Positions 1 through 11,920 of a DNA stretch of 64,000 nt are shown piece after piece (the stretch's first letter is position 1; each line of letters starts with the position of its first letter). Source of the stretch: Tenebrio molitor (Eukaryota > Arthropoda > Insecta > Coleoptera > Tenebrionidae); NCBI RefSeq assembly GCF_963966145.1, contig NC_091053.1, positions 8,308,001 through 8,372,000 on the forward strand, given 5' to 3'. The position numbers and the translations under genes were made by a program. Under the pieces are notes generated by a model. That model did no database searches. It saw only the letters and a program-made list of their open reading frames with translations, and was not told the DNA's origin.

Positions 1-222
1 AAAACATCAAAGTGCTGTGAATAAGTGAGTACCCACAGGAGTTAAATTGGGTGCAAAACAACTCAATATTTTTAGAATTGGTTGCAAAACAACGCAACAT
101 TTTTTAATTCAATGGTTAATTAAAAAAAATAAAAGACTCATCACCGCACTTTTCACCTAAAAAAATACAATGACAGCGACAAAAATTGGCAGTTTACATG
201 AAAGCGGCAAAAGTTTCATAAT
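1..222. repeat. Right part of a MITE (TTATTATAAATGATTG family), cut by window start
   Basis: This segment is collinear with 22922-23105: both share the blocks GGTGCAAAACAACTCAA, CACCGCACTTTTCA and GACAGCGACAAAAATTG. The copy at 22.8 kb has recognisable ends, so this is an older or divergent copy whose left half lies outside the window. It has no coding potential. Confidence 0.7.
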
Positions 223-283
223 ATGGACATGACCTGCTTCGACTACAATCATTTAGAATACTCCTTTATGTACAAATATGTCA

Positions 284-520
284 CAATAGTAGTTTATTTA
301 ACGAGTTCGTGTGTAAATTGGCTTTTTTTGGCATAAGTGGGCCAATTTACACAAGAACGAGTTGAATACAACGTTTTTTTGTTCGACGAGCCCCTTAGAG
401 GCTCTAAATCACTTAAAATTTTTAAAATTAGCTTGACGTTTCGTTTTGACAAGTTGTCAAATTTATCAAAATCCGTTGACACAGGAGAAAATTCTCAAAT
501 TCTGACAGTGTCGAACAAAA
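284..520. repeat. Palindromic repeat, copy F1
   Basis: It begins AATAGTAGTTTATTTAACGAG and forms a hairpin between GTGTAAATTGGC and GCCAATTTACAC, followed by a non-palindromic tail. The layout matches the better-defined copy at 51786-52144 (outer end, hairpin with TGTAAATTGG, then a TTTGTTCGACGAGCCCC-like tail). The small reading frames on both strands here are shadows of the palindrome. The right boundary is approximate. Confidence 0.65.
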
Positions 521-544
521 AACCCATATATATATTTAATAGTA

Positions 545-773
545 AAGTCCATTCATTTTGTATTGAACTTTTCAAGGTCAAATAATTTAAATTTTGGCAC
601 TGTAATTATGTTTTGTAAATAGTGACATGCATATAACCAACATAATGTGATTTAGCAATGCTCAGTTCAACGTTTGCGGTTTACCTGCATGTCACTATTT
701 TCAAAACATAATTACAAAGCCAAAAAATTAAATTATTTGACCTTGAAAAGTTCAATACAAAATGAATGGACTT
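545..773. mobile_element. Palindromic MITE E1 (AAGTCCATTCA ends, TA target site)
   Basis: The two ends are inverted repeats of nearly 90 bp, starting AAGTCCATTCATTTTG and running through TTCAAGGTCAAATAATTTAA to the GTCACTATTT block. A TA dinucleotide lies directly outside each end, as expected for a Tc1/mariner-type target duplication. The outer end is shared with the longer element at 3092-4156. No protein is encoded. Confidence 0.8.
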
Positions 774-783
774 TATATTAAAG

Positions 784-890
784 AATGAGTTTTATAAGGG
801 TTGATTTGGCGCTCGAATCCCAAGTGTAGAAAACGACACGTAGGGGAGTTTTGTATAGGACGAGTACGCCAATGCCCTTATAAAACGAGT
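784..890. repeat. Palindrome with CpG-containing core
   Basis: The arm GAGTTTTATAAGGG is answered by CCCTTATAAAACGAG about 75 bp later. An inner TTGGCG/CGCCAA stem surrounds a core with several CpGs. It abuts the right end of E1. Confidence 0.6.
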
Positions 891-1220
891 TTTTTATGTT
901 ATTTTTTTAGAATTTGCACCCTTGTTTTAATTTTTAAATAAAAAAATTAAATTTTCAAATTCTAGGGAATTTTATATTAATTGGTAATTCAAGGTAACGG
1001 ATACAACTACATCTGCAACATATGTTAAAAAGTAGAGTTTTTACATTAATTTTGGAAGTTTTTCGGTGTAAATCACAATTATACACTGAAATATTGATAA
1101 AAAAATTTTTAGAGATCTATTAAACTACGAGTGCTTTAAGAGATAGCCATAAACGATTCCAAATTGAATACAATACTATTATAGGTCTATTAGAGACGCA
1201 GATTCTAAAAAAATATTTTA

Positions 1221-1382
1221 ACCCTCCACCACCCGGCGGCACGGCAATTTTGCCGGAGTACATACACTATTACGGATATTACTATCAAGTAGGTAATAGT
1301 GCAGTGCTAATCAATATAATTACCGGCGTCTCGCCTCCACATTTTGACTTTGTTGTGTTTTATTGTTCTGTGTCCACATCAT
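1221..1382 (-). mobile_element. 3' end of R4/Dong-like non-LTR retrotransposon (copy 1)
   Basis: It matches the 3' untranslated end seen in full at 11219-11918. It keeps the hairpin CGGCAATTTTGCCG, the TACACTATTACGGATA block and the GGCGTCTCGCCTCC segment overlapping the ORF end, then diverges near TGTGTCCACATC. It is a heavily 5'-truncated dead copy on the minus strand. The small plus-strand reading frame here is antisense to this tail and is not a gene. Confidence 0.8.
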
Positions 1383-3091
1383 GTCATGTAACTAAGGGCA
1401 CGTCCTCCAAATGTTATTCAACATCTTTCATGGAAGAAAATCTAATACACGATAAAGTAGGAGACTCAATTAGATGATGTCCGACTATTGAAAACTGGAT
1501 TCATGTAGTCATAAATGTGGAGTCATCTAGACGTAGAGCAAGTCGTCTTCTTCTACTCACAGTTGGCGCTTCTTCAATGCCTTGCAGAATGTAGAATTTC
1601 CAAAAGCAGTTACTTCTATGACATCGCAAATGTTGATTTCCAGAACTAAATTTCTTGTGGTAATGTATGCGTTGAACAATCACCATAAATGTACGCGAAC
1701 CGGGAAGTTCGCGATGTGGAAATGTTACCACATACAAATGACGACTTCAGCGTGTTACCCAAATTCCTGCCTCGTGCAGTAACACAACACCACATCCATA
1801 AACATTAGTGAAATTCACCATTTTCACAAAAATCAAAATAAGCAATTCGAGTACAAGGATTTTTCCTCAACGTGATTATTTTAATACTGATGAATACGAA
1901 TGTTTACTAATACATCGTAAACAACCAATTAATTTTGCACTAAAAAAGGTCAAAGCTTTTATCGCATAAGAAGATTTTAAATTTCAAGTGTAAAATAAGG
2001 GTTTAAAAAAATGTAAAAAACATACCTACGTTTGCAGAAAAGTCAATAAAATCGACGATTATACACGTGGTTAAAATTTATACGCAACACCCTGTATACC
2101 ATAGTTTACACCAACATGTCACATATAAAGTTTGTTAACTTAAATGAAACATTTCTTTGATGTTATGAACCGAAATCAGACGAAACTAGTGTCTCTAATT
2201 ATCTGTTAGGAACTTTATCAAAGTCCGGTTTGTCACGGATTATGGTTTAAACTAACTAAAGCCTAACTTTGTTAAGACACCACTAATAATAATTCTAGGT
2301 CCTCCCCAACATTATTTTGCTAAGTTAGTTACGCTGTGTTTTATTGTGGTCGTGTCAAGACACAATATTTGATTTTGTCCAATTTATTAACAAACTCTTT
2401 TCTTACCTGTTCAGCAAAAATGAGTAATAAATTAACCGCCGAAGATTTTAATGAGCCACTTCGGCAATTTTAAAAAATGGCATCAAAAATTTTCACAGAG
2501 GTGATATTCTCTATCAGCAGAAGGTGTAGACTCATTTGACTTGTTTTACTTGAAATATGTATAATTGAAATTTTTTAATATGTTGGTATGAGCCAAACAG
2601 TGATTTTCATGATAATACGATTAGTCACACTGAGTGTCAAATTTTTTTTAATGTAACCACGCCTGCGCCCCGAGAGCGAGAGTTTATTTCAAATTCGAAA
2701 AAGATTTCTCCTGAATTCTCATTAAATTTGTTTTGAAAATGAATTCGCGGAAGAAAGGTACGGGAAGTGAAGTGAAATTAACCTTAACTATGATTTGGTG
2801 TCAAATGGTTATACAGCTGGTCCATATGCCCACATTTTAGGGTGGTACAGAGTGGTTTTTTACTGCATTTTGACATTGACAATTGTTATTAAAAAAATGT
2901 CACTATATGTTTAATTATCCATTGCCGGAACGTTATAGATGTGGATTGGGGAATTGTCGTTAAGTTGGCACTGGAAAAGTAACTAGGCGCGTTTATACTC
3001 GTAAAATATGACAGATTGCTCACTAACGTACAGTTCAATCATAAGTTTTAAGCAACCTTGAGTTTGACAATCCACATTTAAAATGTTTTTA
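1383..3091. other. AT-rich non-coding stretch
   Basis: Nothing supportable was recognised. The short reading frames at 1501-1782 overlap on both strands and resemble no family I know. The words CTGCGCC occur at 2665 and 3144, but no repeat boundary could be fixed. Confidence 0.5.
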
Positions 3092-4156
3092 AAGTCCATT
3101 CACGTTGGATTTTCTCTGCCAAATTGTTCTCACGTTGCAAGCCTGCGCCTCCTTTCCTAGTAATTTTTACATTATCGTGATTTGACGTCTTTAATTTTGA
3201 ATGTTAGTTTGACGTGTGAAATAAAGTCACAGATTTTTTAATAAAATTCTATTCCTGGGTGATTTTACCATGGCGAAAATAAAAAAAGGTTAATTTTAAA
3301 ATTGGGTTAACCTTCCACAACTGACGAATTGTGACGAAACCCGCAAGCTAATACGGACTCAACAAAAAATAGCTTCAGTTCGAAAATTAATTAGTCAGAA
3401 TTCTTTAATATTTAATGTATTGTATGTATTAACATGATTATAATCTATTTACGACCTTTATTGAGCAGTTTTAACAATACAACGTTATCTTAAAGGTAAT
3501 GTGTACATCGAAAAAACTTAAATTAGAAAAAAAATCATTAAAAATCAAAATACACCTTTCTTTTGTGGTATGCAATTGTAACAATACATTCTTGAAACGT
3601 CACAACCACAATCAAAACGTATAAGTGTCTCTGAATAACTGAAATTTTATTGCCAAATTTGTTCCATCATTTAGATGCATTCCTTACTTCCATCGCTTCC
3701 AATGAAAGAAACTTCACACAATTTCGTATTGGGTTCATTTTCTATAACTTATTCTGATTTCTCATCAGTCATCACTGTAGTCATTAAGGATTTTTTCACT
3801 TAATCAACAACGCAAGCAGAAAAATACAACACCAGTAGGTAGGAGTTAGGTACCTGTTGTATGTTCCTATTCCTAATCCTATCATACCGATTAACAACTG
3901 ACACTATTTTTAGTGCAAATGATCACAAAATGGATGTATTATTACCTATTGTTATCCTCTAAAAACAATATTTGAAAAATGACTGTTTCTTTGCTGACAG
4001 CGAATAATATAACCTCTACAGTCTACGAATGACTTGGTTACTTTATCAGCCCGTATTGGTGACATACACAGCTAAAGCATTTTTGAAGTAAAAATCACAC
4101 CGCCACATTATTGAATTATTTGACCTTGACTAGGAAAATCCAACGTGAATGGACTT
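3092..4156. mobile_element. Non-autonomous TIR element E2, about 1.07 kb
   Basis: The left end AAGTCCATTCACGTTGGATT is the reverse complement of the right end, which reads AATCCAACGTGAATGGACTT on the plus strand. TA flanks both ends (the sequence also fits a TTAA duplication). Inside the right end, TTATTTGACCTTGA matches the inner arm of E1, so E1 and E2 are one family. The interior is AT-rich with no transposase, so it would depend on another element for movement. Confidence 0.7.
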
Positions 4157-6689
4157 TAATATACTTATTACTGTTTAATTGTTTTTTTGTAACAACCGAA
4201 ACGAAAATGTTTTTGAAAAATGATACTGGAGAATCTTCCGATGAAACTTATATAACCCTCTTGAAAATTAACTTAGGCAGTTTTCGTCACTTCATCAATT
4301 CATCATTTCTCCAGAGTTAGCTTGAAGTAATTTTTAACTCTAATTAATGTGTTAATTGTTTGGAAAACAACTTGACACACTAAGAAAGAATAACGTGAAA
4401 GTTTATTCATACAAATGCCTAGTAACTTGCGTAGCTGCTGAAGAAAAATCTTAAGTAATTGAAAAATTGCATGTCTCGTTATTACTGACGAAGTTAGCGG
4501 ACGAAATAATTGTTCGAACTTTGTGAGAAGCCATAAACTTTAGTGGAAAATTGTTCAGCCATTTAAAAACCTGTAGTTGAAAAACAAAGACGTCCTGAAA
4601 GTTGTAGAAGAGCTTTTGTGTTATTCTGGAACAAATAAATAAAAACTTCTCCCGAATCTAAACCTACTCTGTCGAAGAACTTGATCATGTTTTTCTTGAT
4701 CAACTCTTAATTAATGAAAAGTACATCGGCTAAAAGAATTTTTCAACGTTTTTGTTAAAAGACTTTAATGTACGGAAGTATAATTTCAATTATATTAATT
4801 AAATTAACAGACTGTACTCGTATAAAGTACTGTGTCATACCATTCGCAACTAAACTTAAAACTGATTCTGACAGTTTTCACTTTCAGGTCATCCCAATTT
4901 TAACAGTCTCATCGTATTATTCACATTGAATTAATGTGTGACAAATACGAGTAGACAACAGGGTTTTAAACTGAATAATGACTCACTAAATACATACTCG
5001 TATATTGTAATAAATATTTTTAACTACGATCATCAGATAAAAGCAACTTTATTGATGTGAAAGCTCTACTCCAAATTGTCATTTTATCCACCGACAAATT
5101 AAAAGAGAGCTCTTATTGGTTCCCAGCCATGGATAAAATTGACAGGATCTTTTATCCATCGGACTTGGACCAATCAAAATTAAAAATTGCAGTAACTGAA
5201 ACAACCTAATCAAATACAAGAATGTAGCGATGGTAATATTGAGCTTAAGAATTTGTCTTATTATTTTTTTTTTGTATATTTGATCGTAGATTAAGTATGG
5301 TATTATACTCGCAAGTAAAGGTTTTTATCCACTTAAATGATTATATGCACTCGCCTTCGGCTCGTACAGCAACCTTCAGTTTCGTGGATAAAAACCTTTT
5401 TTCCTTGCTCATGTTGCTCTACTTGTACATGGATATTTCACGTAAATTTTGGTAAAACAATTTGTTGGCAGCCTTAATTTAGCTGACATATTCCTCCTTT
5501 TGGATCCTTTTCTAAGATTGGTATTTAAATTACTACACACTTGTATTGAACATAATACGCATAGTTTAGCAAATTATCAGTAAGAGCAGGGCCAACTAAG
5601 TTTGTTGAAATTGAGGCAACAGAATTCTGGTGAATAATTTAGTTTCAAGCATGTGGCGAAATGTGGCATTTCAATAAGATACAACCCAAAAATTCAACTT
5701 ACCACAATATGAAAATGATGATGATTAATTTATTTTAAAATGAAAATATTTTTGTGACACACAATATAAGACATTATTTTCAGAACCAAATACTTATTAA
5801 CAAGACCATTTAATTTTCTCAAAATTATTCAAACACTTTTTGGGACTATTTTTGTGATGACTGTTCCCTCAGCTTTATCTTGACAAAGGTGACGGCTTGA
5901 TGTATGAACAGCCACGGTAGCTACTTATAAGGATAATAAATCCTGTGTCGTCATGTAGGGAAGCGCCTGTTAACAAATCTGCTTCAGAATTGCGTACTAA
6001 ATTTTCTTCAAGCAAAAACTACTTACATTTCAGAAACCGCTTAATTACCTAACTACATGCTTTGAATTACCGTTGTGCTTTCAAACACCGTTTATTACCT
6101 TGAACAAATCTATGACACGACAATATTTGGGCACAACATTCTTAACTGATATAACTTTCCAGAGAAATGGTAATGCGAGAGATAACGTAGTGCGGATTAT
6201 GTGCTGGACAAGGCACAATATAATAGTGTTTATCGTGCATAGCATACACGCTTACCGGTCAGGTGCACTTAACAATCTATAAACGCGTGGACATAGTCAG
6301 GTAGTGCGATATACATGTAAGGCACCTGATGCAAGGAATATAACAATGATCCGGGGGCCGGCGGCAAGGGATGAGGTTCCCCGGAAACCGCGCACAGGAA
6401 GCACATTACTAGGATTTGCATAATAACAGAGCACGTACCGAGGGTGACAAGCCACCGCTCACGAAAGCATCCATTTCTACTTTAAATGCTGGTAATATAA
6501 GAATTACTTAACTACACGGTAGTATTTAGGTTTACAATCGATGTCAAAAAAAGGCATCCGTAAATTTGATCATGTCAAAAACTTATTTTATTCAACGTCC
6601 ACCTTCGTTGAAGATACTACTTGCTGTAGTTTGCAAATGCTAAGCCTAATACTTTAGATTTAAGATTACTTTTGTTATGAGGTCTTCAA
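4157..6689. other. AT-rich intergenic or intronic stretch
   Basis: No gene was recognised. It contains the hairpin at 5317-5399 and a GC- and CpG-rich patch at about 6340-6480 that stands out from its surroundings but matches nothing else in the window. Confidence 0.5.
5317..5399. repeat. Hairpin with perfect 16-bp arms
   Basis: AAAGGTTTTTATCCAC and GTGGATAAAAACCTTT are perfect inverted arms around a 51-bp loop containing CTCGCCTTCGGCTCG. The CpG-rich loop in an AT-rich stem is the same design as other palindromes in this window. Confidence 0.75.
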
Positions 6690-7155
6690 ATAACCGTTTC
6701 TTACTTTTTGCGAAGTCTCCAGTCTATTCTTCTTGTATATTCTCTGCTAGCTAACTTTCCTCACGTTTTGTTCCTCCACTTCCTCTATCTCTTCGATCCG
6801 TTTCCGAGATTCAGCTTGGTACGTTTTAAAATTCCAAGTTGCTTTCTATATTCTTCGCGTCATTCTGCTTCTTGTTTTTCGGTCCATATTATTGTCTCCG
6901 TCAACCTTCTCATTTTTCTTTTTCTGCTTTTTATCTTTACTCTTTGCTTAATCTTCATCCTGTCTCTAGTGAAGAACCCTTGACGCCAGAACCTTCCATC
7001 GTCGACCATTAGCGTAATTCAGAAGCTTCCGTTCCCGTATCTCGTTGGGATATTTTTGATAAAGATCAGGCCCCCACCAACGGAACCCGAAGAGGAGAAA
7101 AAAACAAGCTCTCTTCTCCTCAACACCACACAGTCCGGACGTACTTGTGTAAACC
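6690..7155 (-). pseudogene. Inverted 5' piece of a LINE ORF2 (endonuclease C-terminal/linker region)
   Basis: Read on the minus strand, this purine-rich segment gives broken coding such as RKLLNYANGRRWKVL, then basic stretches and TIIWTEKQEAE. These resemble the end of the apurinic-type endonuclease domain and its following linker in the LINE family whose RT end starts at 7160 on the other strand. No continuous frame survives. The assignment is by pattern only and is tentative. If right, the copy carries a 5' inversion. The pyrimidine-rich plus-strand frame here is a shadow. Confidence 0.4.
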
Positions 7156-7159
7156 GCGT

Positions 7160-8190
7160 TGGTTAAAATAAAAGAAATGATGAAGAGTCTAAGAAAGTAT
7201 GGGAGGAAGAAAAAGCTGGAAGTGAATGTTGAGAAGACGAAAATGATGGTGTTCAACAAGAGAAAAAGGAAGAGTGAAAAAAATGAGTGGAAGTGAGAAG
7301 GAAGGAAAGTAGAACAAGTAAACGAGTTCAAATACTTGGGTTACACATTCAATGAGCGAATTACGGATAAGGCACATATCAGAGAAATAGTGAGGAAAGC
7401 AAATAAGGTAGTGGGATATGTTTGGGGAGTAGGAGAGAAAAACCAGGGACGTGATTTCAGGAGGAGAATGATGATGTTCGAGAGCATGGTAGAGAGCTCT
7501 GAGGATGGAAGGAACAAGAAGAGGTAGAGAAAGTGCTAGAAAATATTTTAAAGGGATGCTAGGAGTGGAGAGAGTGAGAGAAGGATGTAAGAGGAATAGG
7601 CTGAGAGTGAAAGCCGGACAGAAACCGGCAATGTTTTAAGACAAAATGAATGGAAGGGAAGAGTGCAGGATAGTAACGGAATGCTGGAAAGAAAAGAAAA
7701 AAAACACGGAGAAGAAGGAGAGAAAGAAATACTATCAGAGAAACGGGAATGGCAGGATAGAGGTGGAAAGATTAAGACCAAATGGAAGATGGATGAATGT
7801 ATAGTTGAGCGAAAGGGACAAAGACACATACAAGCAAGAAAGAAGGGGAATCCAGAAGCAACAGGGGAGAGAGAGTGCAAAAGAAAAAAAAGATGGCGAG
7901 TTTTATTTGTGGGGACAAGGAGAGAGAAAACACGTATTAGATGGAAGAAGAGGATGAAGGTACAGAATGTGCTACTTATGAGGAGAGTGAGAGAATTGAG
8001 CACCTGTGGAATGGATATAGTGAAATAAGAGAGAGGGAGAAAAAAGAACGGAGAGAAAATCTGAATAAAGACGGAAGAGAGATAAGATGGATAAAAGCAA
8101 TATGGAAGAGGAGGGAAAGAATAAAAATAGAAAGGGCTGGGGGCTAGAAATAAAAATGATATTTTAATGTAGGGAAATAAAGCATATTGT
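7160..8190 (+). pseudogene. Decayed LINE ORF2, C-terminal RT region and 3' end
   Basis: Several frames together give the tail of a non-LTR reverse transcriptase: KLEVNVEKTKMMVF, then VNEFKYLGYTFNE, then RKANKVVGYVWGVGE and RRRMMMFESMVES. Further on come YYQRNGNGRIEVERL, LSERDKDT, ECATYEESERIEHLWNG and LNKDGREIRWIKAIWKRRER before the final stop. This order (palm C-terminus, thumb, Cys/His-like tail) is known from insect LINEs. Stops and frame changes interrupt it repeatedly. The 3' end AAATAAAGCATATTGTAG matches that of the copy ending at 63276, so both belong to one family. Confidence 0.8.
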
Positions 8191-8311
8191 AGTGCTTACT
8201 TATTATAAAGTAGCGCTTGAGACCACAAATTGTCTATGCTCATTTATTTGCATTGAATTCCGCCAAGACATGACCGATGTTTTTCAGAGCCTGCTCTGAT
8301 TTGTTTTCGTT

Positions 8312-8436
8312 CCCACAATACATTTGCAAAGCAAACCTGGATATTGCCCGTGTGCATATCCAGGTTTGCTTTGCAAATGTATTGTGGGTTGCATTTTCAA
8401 TTCCGTCGGATTCATTATCACTCGTGAAATACTCTG
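8312..8436. mobile_element. Foldback MITE family A, copy A1 (left end lost)
   Basis: The core CCTGGATAT..ATATCCAGG is flanked by CAATACATTTGCAAAGCAAA and its complement, followed by the right terminal repeat (GTGGGTTGCATTTTCAATTC, then CACTCGTGAAATACTCTG). The outer left terminal repeat is missing. The same sequence occurs intact at 32313-32490 and 63309-63481. Confidence 0.85.
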
Positions 8437-11218
8437 TATACTATGTCCTTGTATTATACATCCTAAGAAAAACCCAAACAAAATTAAATAATGCAACAAT
8501 TTGTTTCTTATAAACAAGTTTTACTATTATTGTTTTCATTTTAGTTATTCCTACAATAAAATAATATTTAACAGTAAGACGCATTACTGTCTGACAATTC
8601 TGACATCAACTAAAGGGTCGACATATAAATTAATACGATTCCAAGAAAACTAGTTGGAAACTTCAAGAAAAGCGAACTCCTATCAATTAGAACTTCTGTT
8701 AATTTTAAGTTATTTCTTGCTTTGTGACCTAGCTGGGGTAAATTTAATTGTCAAAGTTTTATCGAAAGTATACCTAATGTTAGTGAGAATAATAATCGTT
8801 AGCCCAGAAAGTTCTTATTTGTTTCTCTTTAGCAGTTTATCTTGTTTATTATGTTCCCAGCATTCACACAACTACATTTATTGATCAGTATATCTCACAA
8901 TGGTGATTTTCGTTACGTACATTTTGTCTTTATGTTTTAAATACTTTTGATAAGTAAACGTTGACAAACACGAAATGTACAGTTTTGTACTCTCATTACA
9001 GAGTTTGCTATCAGCATCGAAACAGTAATTAATAGACCACCACAGTCCTTTACATTGTTTGACGTTATTTAGTTTAATTTGTGGCAAGAGATACGACCAT
9101 AATGCAAAAAAAGCAAGAGAATTCGGGGTCAGACAACAGCATTTACCAAACCAGCTGACGTTCATAATTAATGGTTAAACATGCAATCGTTGGAAATTGT
9201 GGTAGTTTTTTGTGGTGGAGTAGGCGTTGGCTTGGGTAAGATTTATATCAAATTTGCTTTAAATTATTGCAAGGATCATGCTTTCCACGTTTTAAACGTA
9301 ATATTTAGGTGCAATATAATTATAAACAAAGTTACTAGGGCGCACTACGCTTCACTGTCTATCTGTGTTTGTCAGGTGAAATGTAATTTACAGTGAAAAA
9401 ATCAGTAACTTAAATTCTGAACAAAACTTTATAGAATAAATAATATCGTGTGAGCGTTATTTATTTGATTATCTAGTGGGTACAGCATTTTGCTTTTAAC
9501 TTTATTCACAGAGCAAAATCTCAAAGTAAACACGATTTATCAGAGCAACCGTACCTAAAGCCCATTATAGATTGTATTCTTGGGATGAAGGCATATTAAT
9601 CATTGTAAGCTTAATTAAAACGTAATCGAGCGGTTTTCAAACTTCATTATAAATATTCGCATTGATTCTTTCTGTAAGCCTATTAATGTAAATACCACCG
9701 TTGATGGTTCATCACCGGAATGAATAGAGTTCAATAACGGCACAAAACGCTTTCCGAACGAATTTAGCAAACTCGGCAAAAGTTGCTTCAAAAAAGAAAA
9801 CTTCCGACGTAAATTGGCCTTTTGTCTTTAGGTTTGACCTCAACCAATCAACTCGCATTCAGCAAAATAATAGTTTAATATGTAATTTGATTAATATTAG
9901 TATCCAGACAAAGACACAGCACACCTATTCAATGGTATATTGTTCGCATTGTTTCAGATCGCACAATGGCCGGCTACCATTTGGGTGCATCATGACCGAA
10001 CAACCAACGAATAATGACGCAAAATAATGCGAAGAGATAATGTAATGGAGGTAAGGAAATTACATTCTCTCTCCACCTCTCTCATCACAGGGAATGGAAA
10101 CGAAGGTACACCATGCACGCGCACGATATCCAAACTTGGTGGAGCTTTCATTCGACGTGGACGTTATCTCCGTTTTCATTTAGAGTAGACAATGTGTTTT
10201 CACATGCAACCTTTGAACGGGTTTCAATTCTAAACGGGAATTATTGTTGTGGTTTACCGATTATTTGATACCATTCAAATCGATATACTAAATAACGGCA
10301 GTTCGGTCCTGATTATGTAGTCGATTTTTAGTCGAACGAGCAAATCGAGATGAGAGAAAGACAACGCGGTGTCCCAAATGTAACAAAGTGTAATAAATTT
10401 ATGAAGTGGTCACAAAAAATTGCTTAGCATGTGTTCCATGTGAAAATTATGACGGCAATACGAGTGTGAATAATGTCCGGTGATTAAAGGATAATGTGGA
10501 CAAATAACTTTAAGAGTATTACATTTTTGTGGCAAAAAGTAATAAACAGGCATTAAGCAGGTAAACGAGAGATCAGTGGCGCTGTAAAAAATACGAGAAA
10601 AAAGATATTTAATGTCGGAATGCCTACATTTAATTTAATTTAAATTTAAGTGTTATGTAACAAATTTAATACTTGGCCAGTAGAATTTATAATTAAACTT
10701 AAATCCTTGAAGAGAGATGAGGTTTCGTTTTGTCATTAGTTTATTAGTTAATCCGTCATAAATTTAAATGAAAATTTAATTAATTGTTAACAAAACACGG
10801 GAAAAGCTCGTTCGAGATTTAAGAGCACCTGAATGCTACTTATGCAGCCTTTTTCTTTGCTAATTTAAAATTTCCTTAAAAAATTATTCCACTGGAGACA
10901 AATTCTGCCAAGACAGTAGCTACTAGTTACAGAGGCTTCAGCATTGTTAAGGAACAAATTGTTTTTTTTTGTACATTACCTACTTGTTCCTAATAAAGTA
11001 TTATTAAGTTGTTGTCTAGTATTATCTAGCCACATCTACCTTTCCAAATATATAAAAACAGAAATGTGTCCATTATTAAAATACTCAAATAACAGAGGCT
11101 CATATCGATTCAGTAAATACTCGTACATCCAAAACCTTTTAATACTTCGATATCATAGAATTTATTCCATTGCTTTATTTTCACTTTGAACCGTGCCAGC
11201 TCTATAATGACACTCGTA
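8437..11218. other. AT-rich non-coding stretch
   Basis: No supportable gene or repeat. A short frame starting at 9181 looks like a signal peptide followed by GTAAGA, but its phase does not fit the CUB gene (see rejected list). Confidence 0.5.
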
Positions 11219-11918
11219 TCCCACCTCCACCCGGCGGCACGGCAATTTTGCCGGAGTACATACACTATTACGGATAATACTATCAAGTAATAGTGCAGTG
11301 CTTATCAACATAATTACCGGCGTCTCGCCTCCGCATTTTGACTTTTTTGTGTTTTATGTTCTGTGTCAATGTTAAGGAATTTCCTCACGATGTGACATGA
11401 GTATAATAATATACCTTTTTGAATTTCAACTACCAATGTGTTATCTAAATCCAGAATTTTTAAATTTTTAAAAAGAGATTGCGGTACTATTCCCGTTGCT
11501 GAAATTACAAGTGGTAAAATCGAAATTTTTTCTAAACACCAAAGATTTCTCATAGCAACGGAGAGTTCTAAATATTTATTAATTTTTGTATTATATGTCT
11601 GTGTTATATTGTGTGAATTTGGAACAGCTATATCTAAAAGATATGCTTGCTTTTGTTGTTTATTTAAAATAATAATGTCTGGTCTGTTATGCTGAATGTG
11701 AATGTCAGTTAAAACTGTCCGATCAAAATATAATTTGTAATTGTCATTTTCTAAACAACTTTCTGGTTTATAAATGTAATATGTATTGTCATAATATAAA
11801 TAGTTATCGTAAACTAAATTCAAGTTTTTGACAATCATATTTGACCAAAGTAAGAAATGTTCCATTAATACGAATACTGGATTTTTTATTCCCCTTATAG
11901 AAAAAAGCTGGCGTTCTA
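11219..11918 (-). mobile_element. R4/Dong-like non-LTR retrotransposon, 5'-truncated (copy 2)
   Basis: This is the longest of five co-terminal copies. On the minus strand it holds the end of the ORF (11314-11917), then a 3' untranslated tail of about 95 bp. The tail contains TATTACTTGATAGTA, the CGGCAAAATTGCCG hairpin and the GCCGGGTGGAGGTGGGATA terminus. Its 5' break lies directly against the palindromic repeat beginning at 11921. Other copies: 1221-1382, 26888-27253, 35162-35362 and 44114-44141. Confidence 0.85.
11314..11917 (-). pseudogene. C-terminal restriction-like endonuclease segment of non-LTR retrotransposon
   Basis: The minus-strand frame is open for about 200 codons, from the truncation to a stop after NAEARRR. 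It contains TVLTDIHIQHNRPDIIIL, then LLDIAVP, NTKINKYLEL and VISATGIVP. The spacing RPD-(about 14)-D matches the PD..D core of restriction-like endonucleases at the C-terminus of R2/R4/Dong-type elements, which nick target DNA to prime reverse transcription. The reverse transcriptase itself is missing, so the piece cannot act alone. The frame is intact compared with the copy at 26888-27253, which has a stop inside, suggesting a younger insertion. The clade (R4/Dong versus a relative) is inferred. Confidence 0.75.
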
Positions 11919-11920
11919 GA

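Noticed and set aside
1250..1477. 75-codon plus-strand ORF
   Set aside because: It is antisense to the 3' tail of the R4-like element, and the same sequence recurs at the other copies.
7548..8003. 151-codon minus-strand ORF
   Set aside because: Antisense shadow of the purine-rich LINE ORF2 tail.
9181..9240. MQSLEIVVVFCGGVGVGL followed by a GTAAGA donor, a tempting first exon for the CUB gene
   Set aside because: It ends in phase 1, but the exon at 28794 must be entered in phase 0 to give the signal peptide and the HPG/CEC junction. In the forced frame the join runs into a stop.
9837..10160. Possible regulatory region with CpG-containing words
   Set aside because: No conserved motif cluster or promoter element could be defended from sequence alone.
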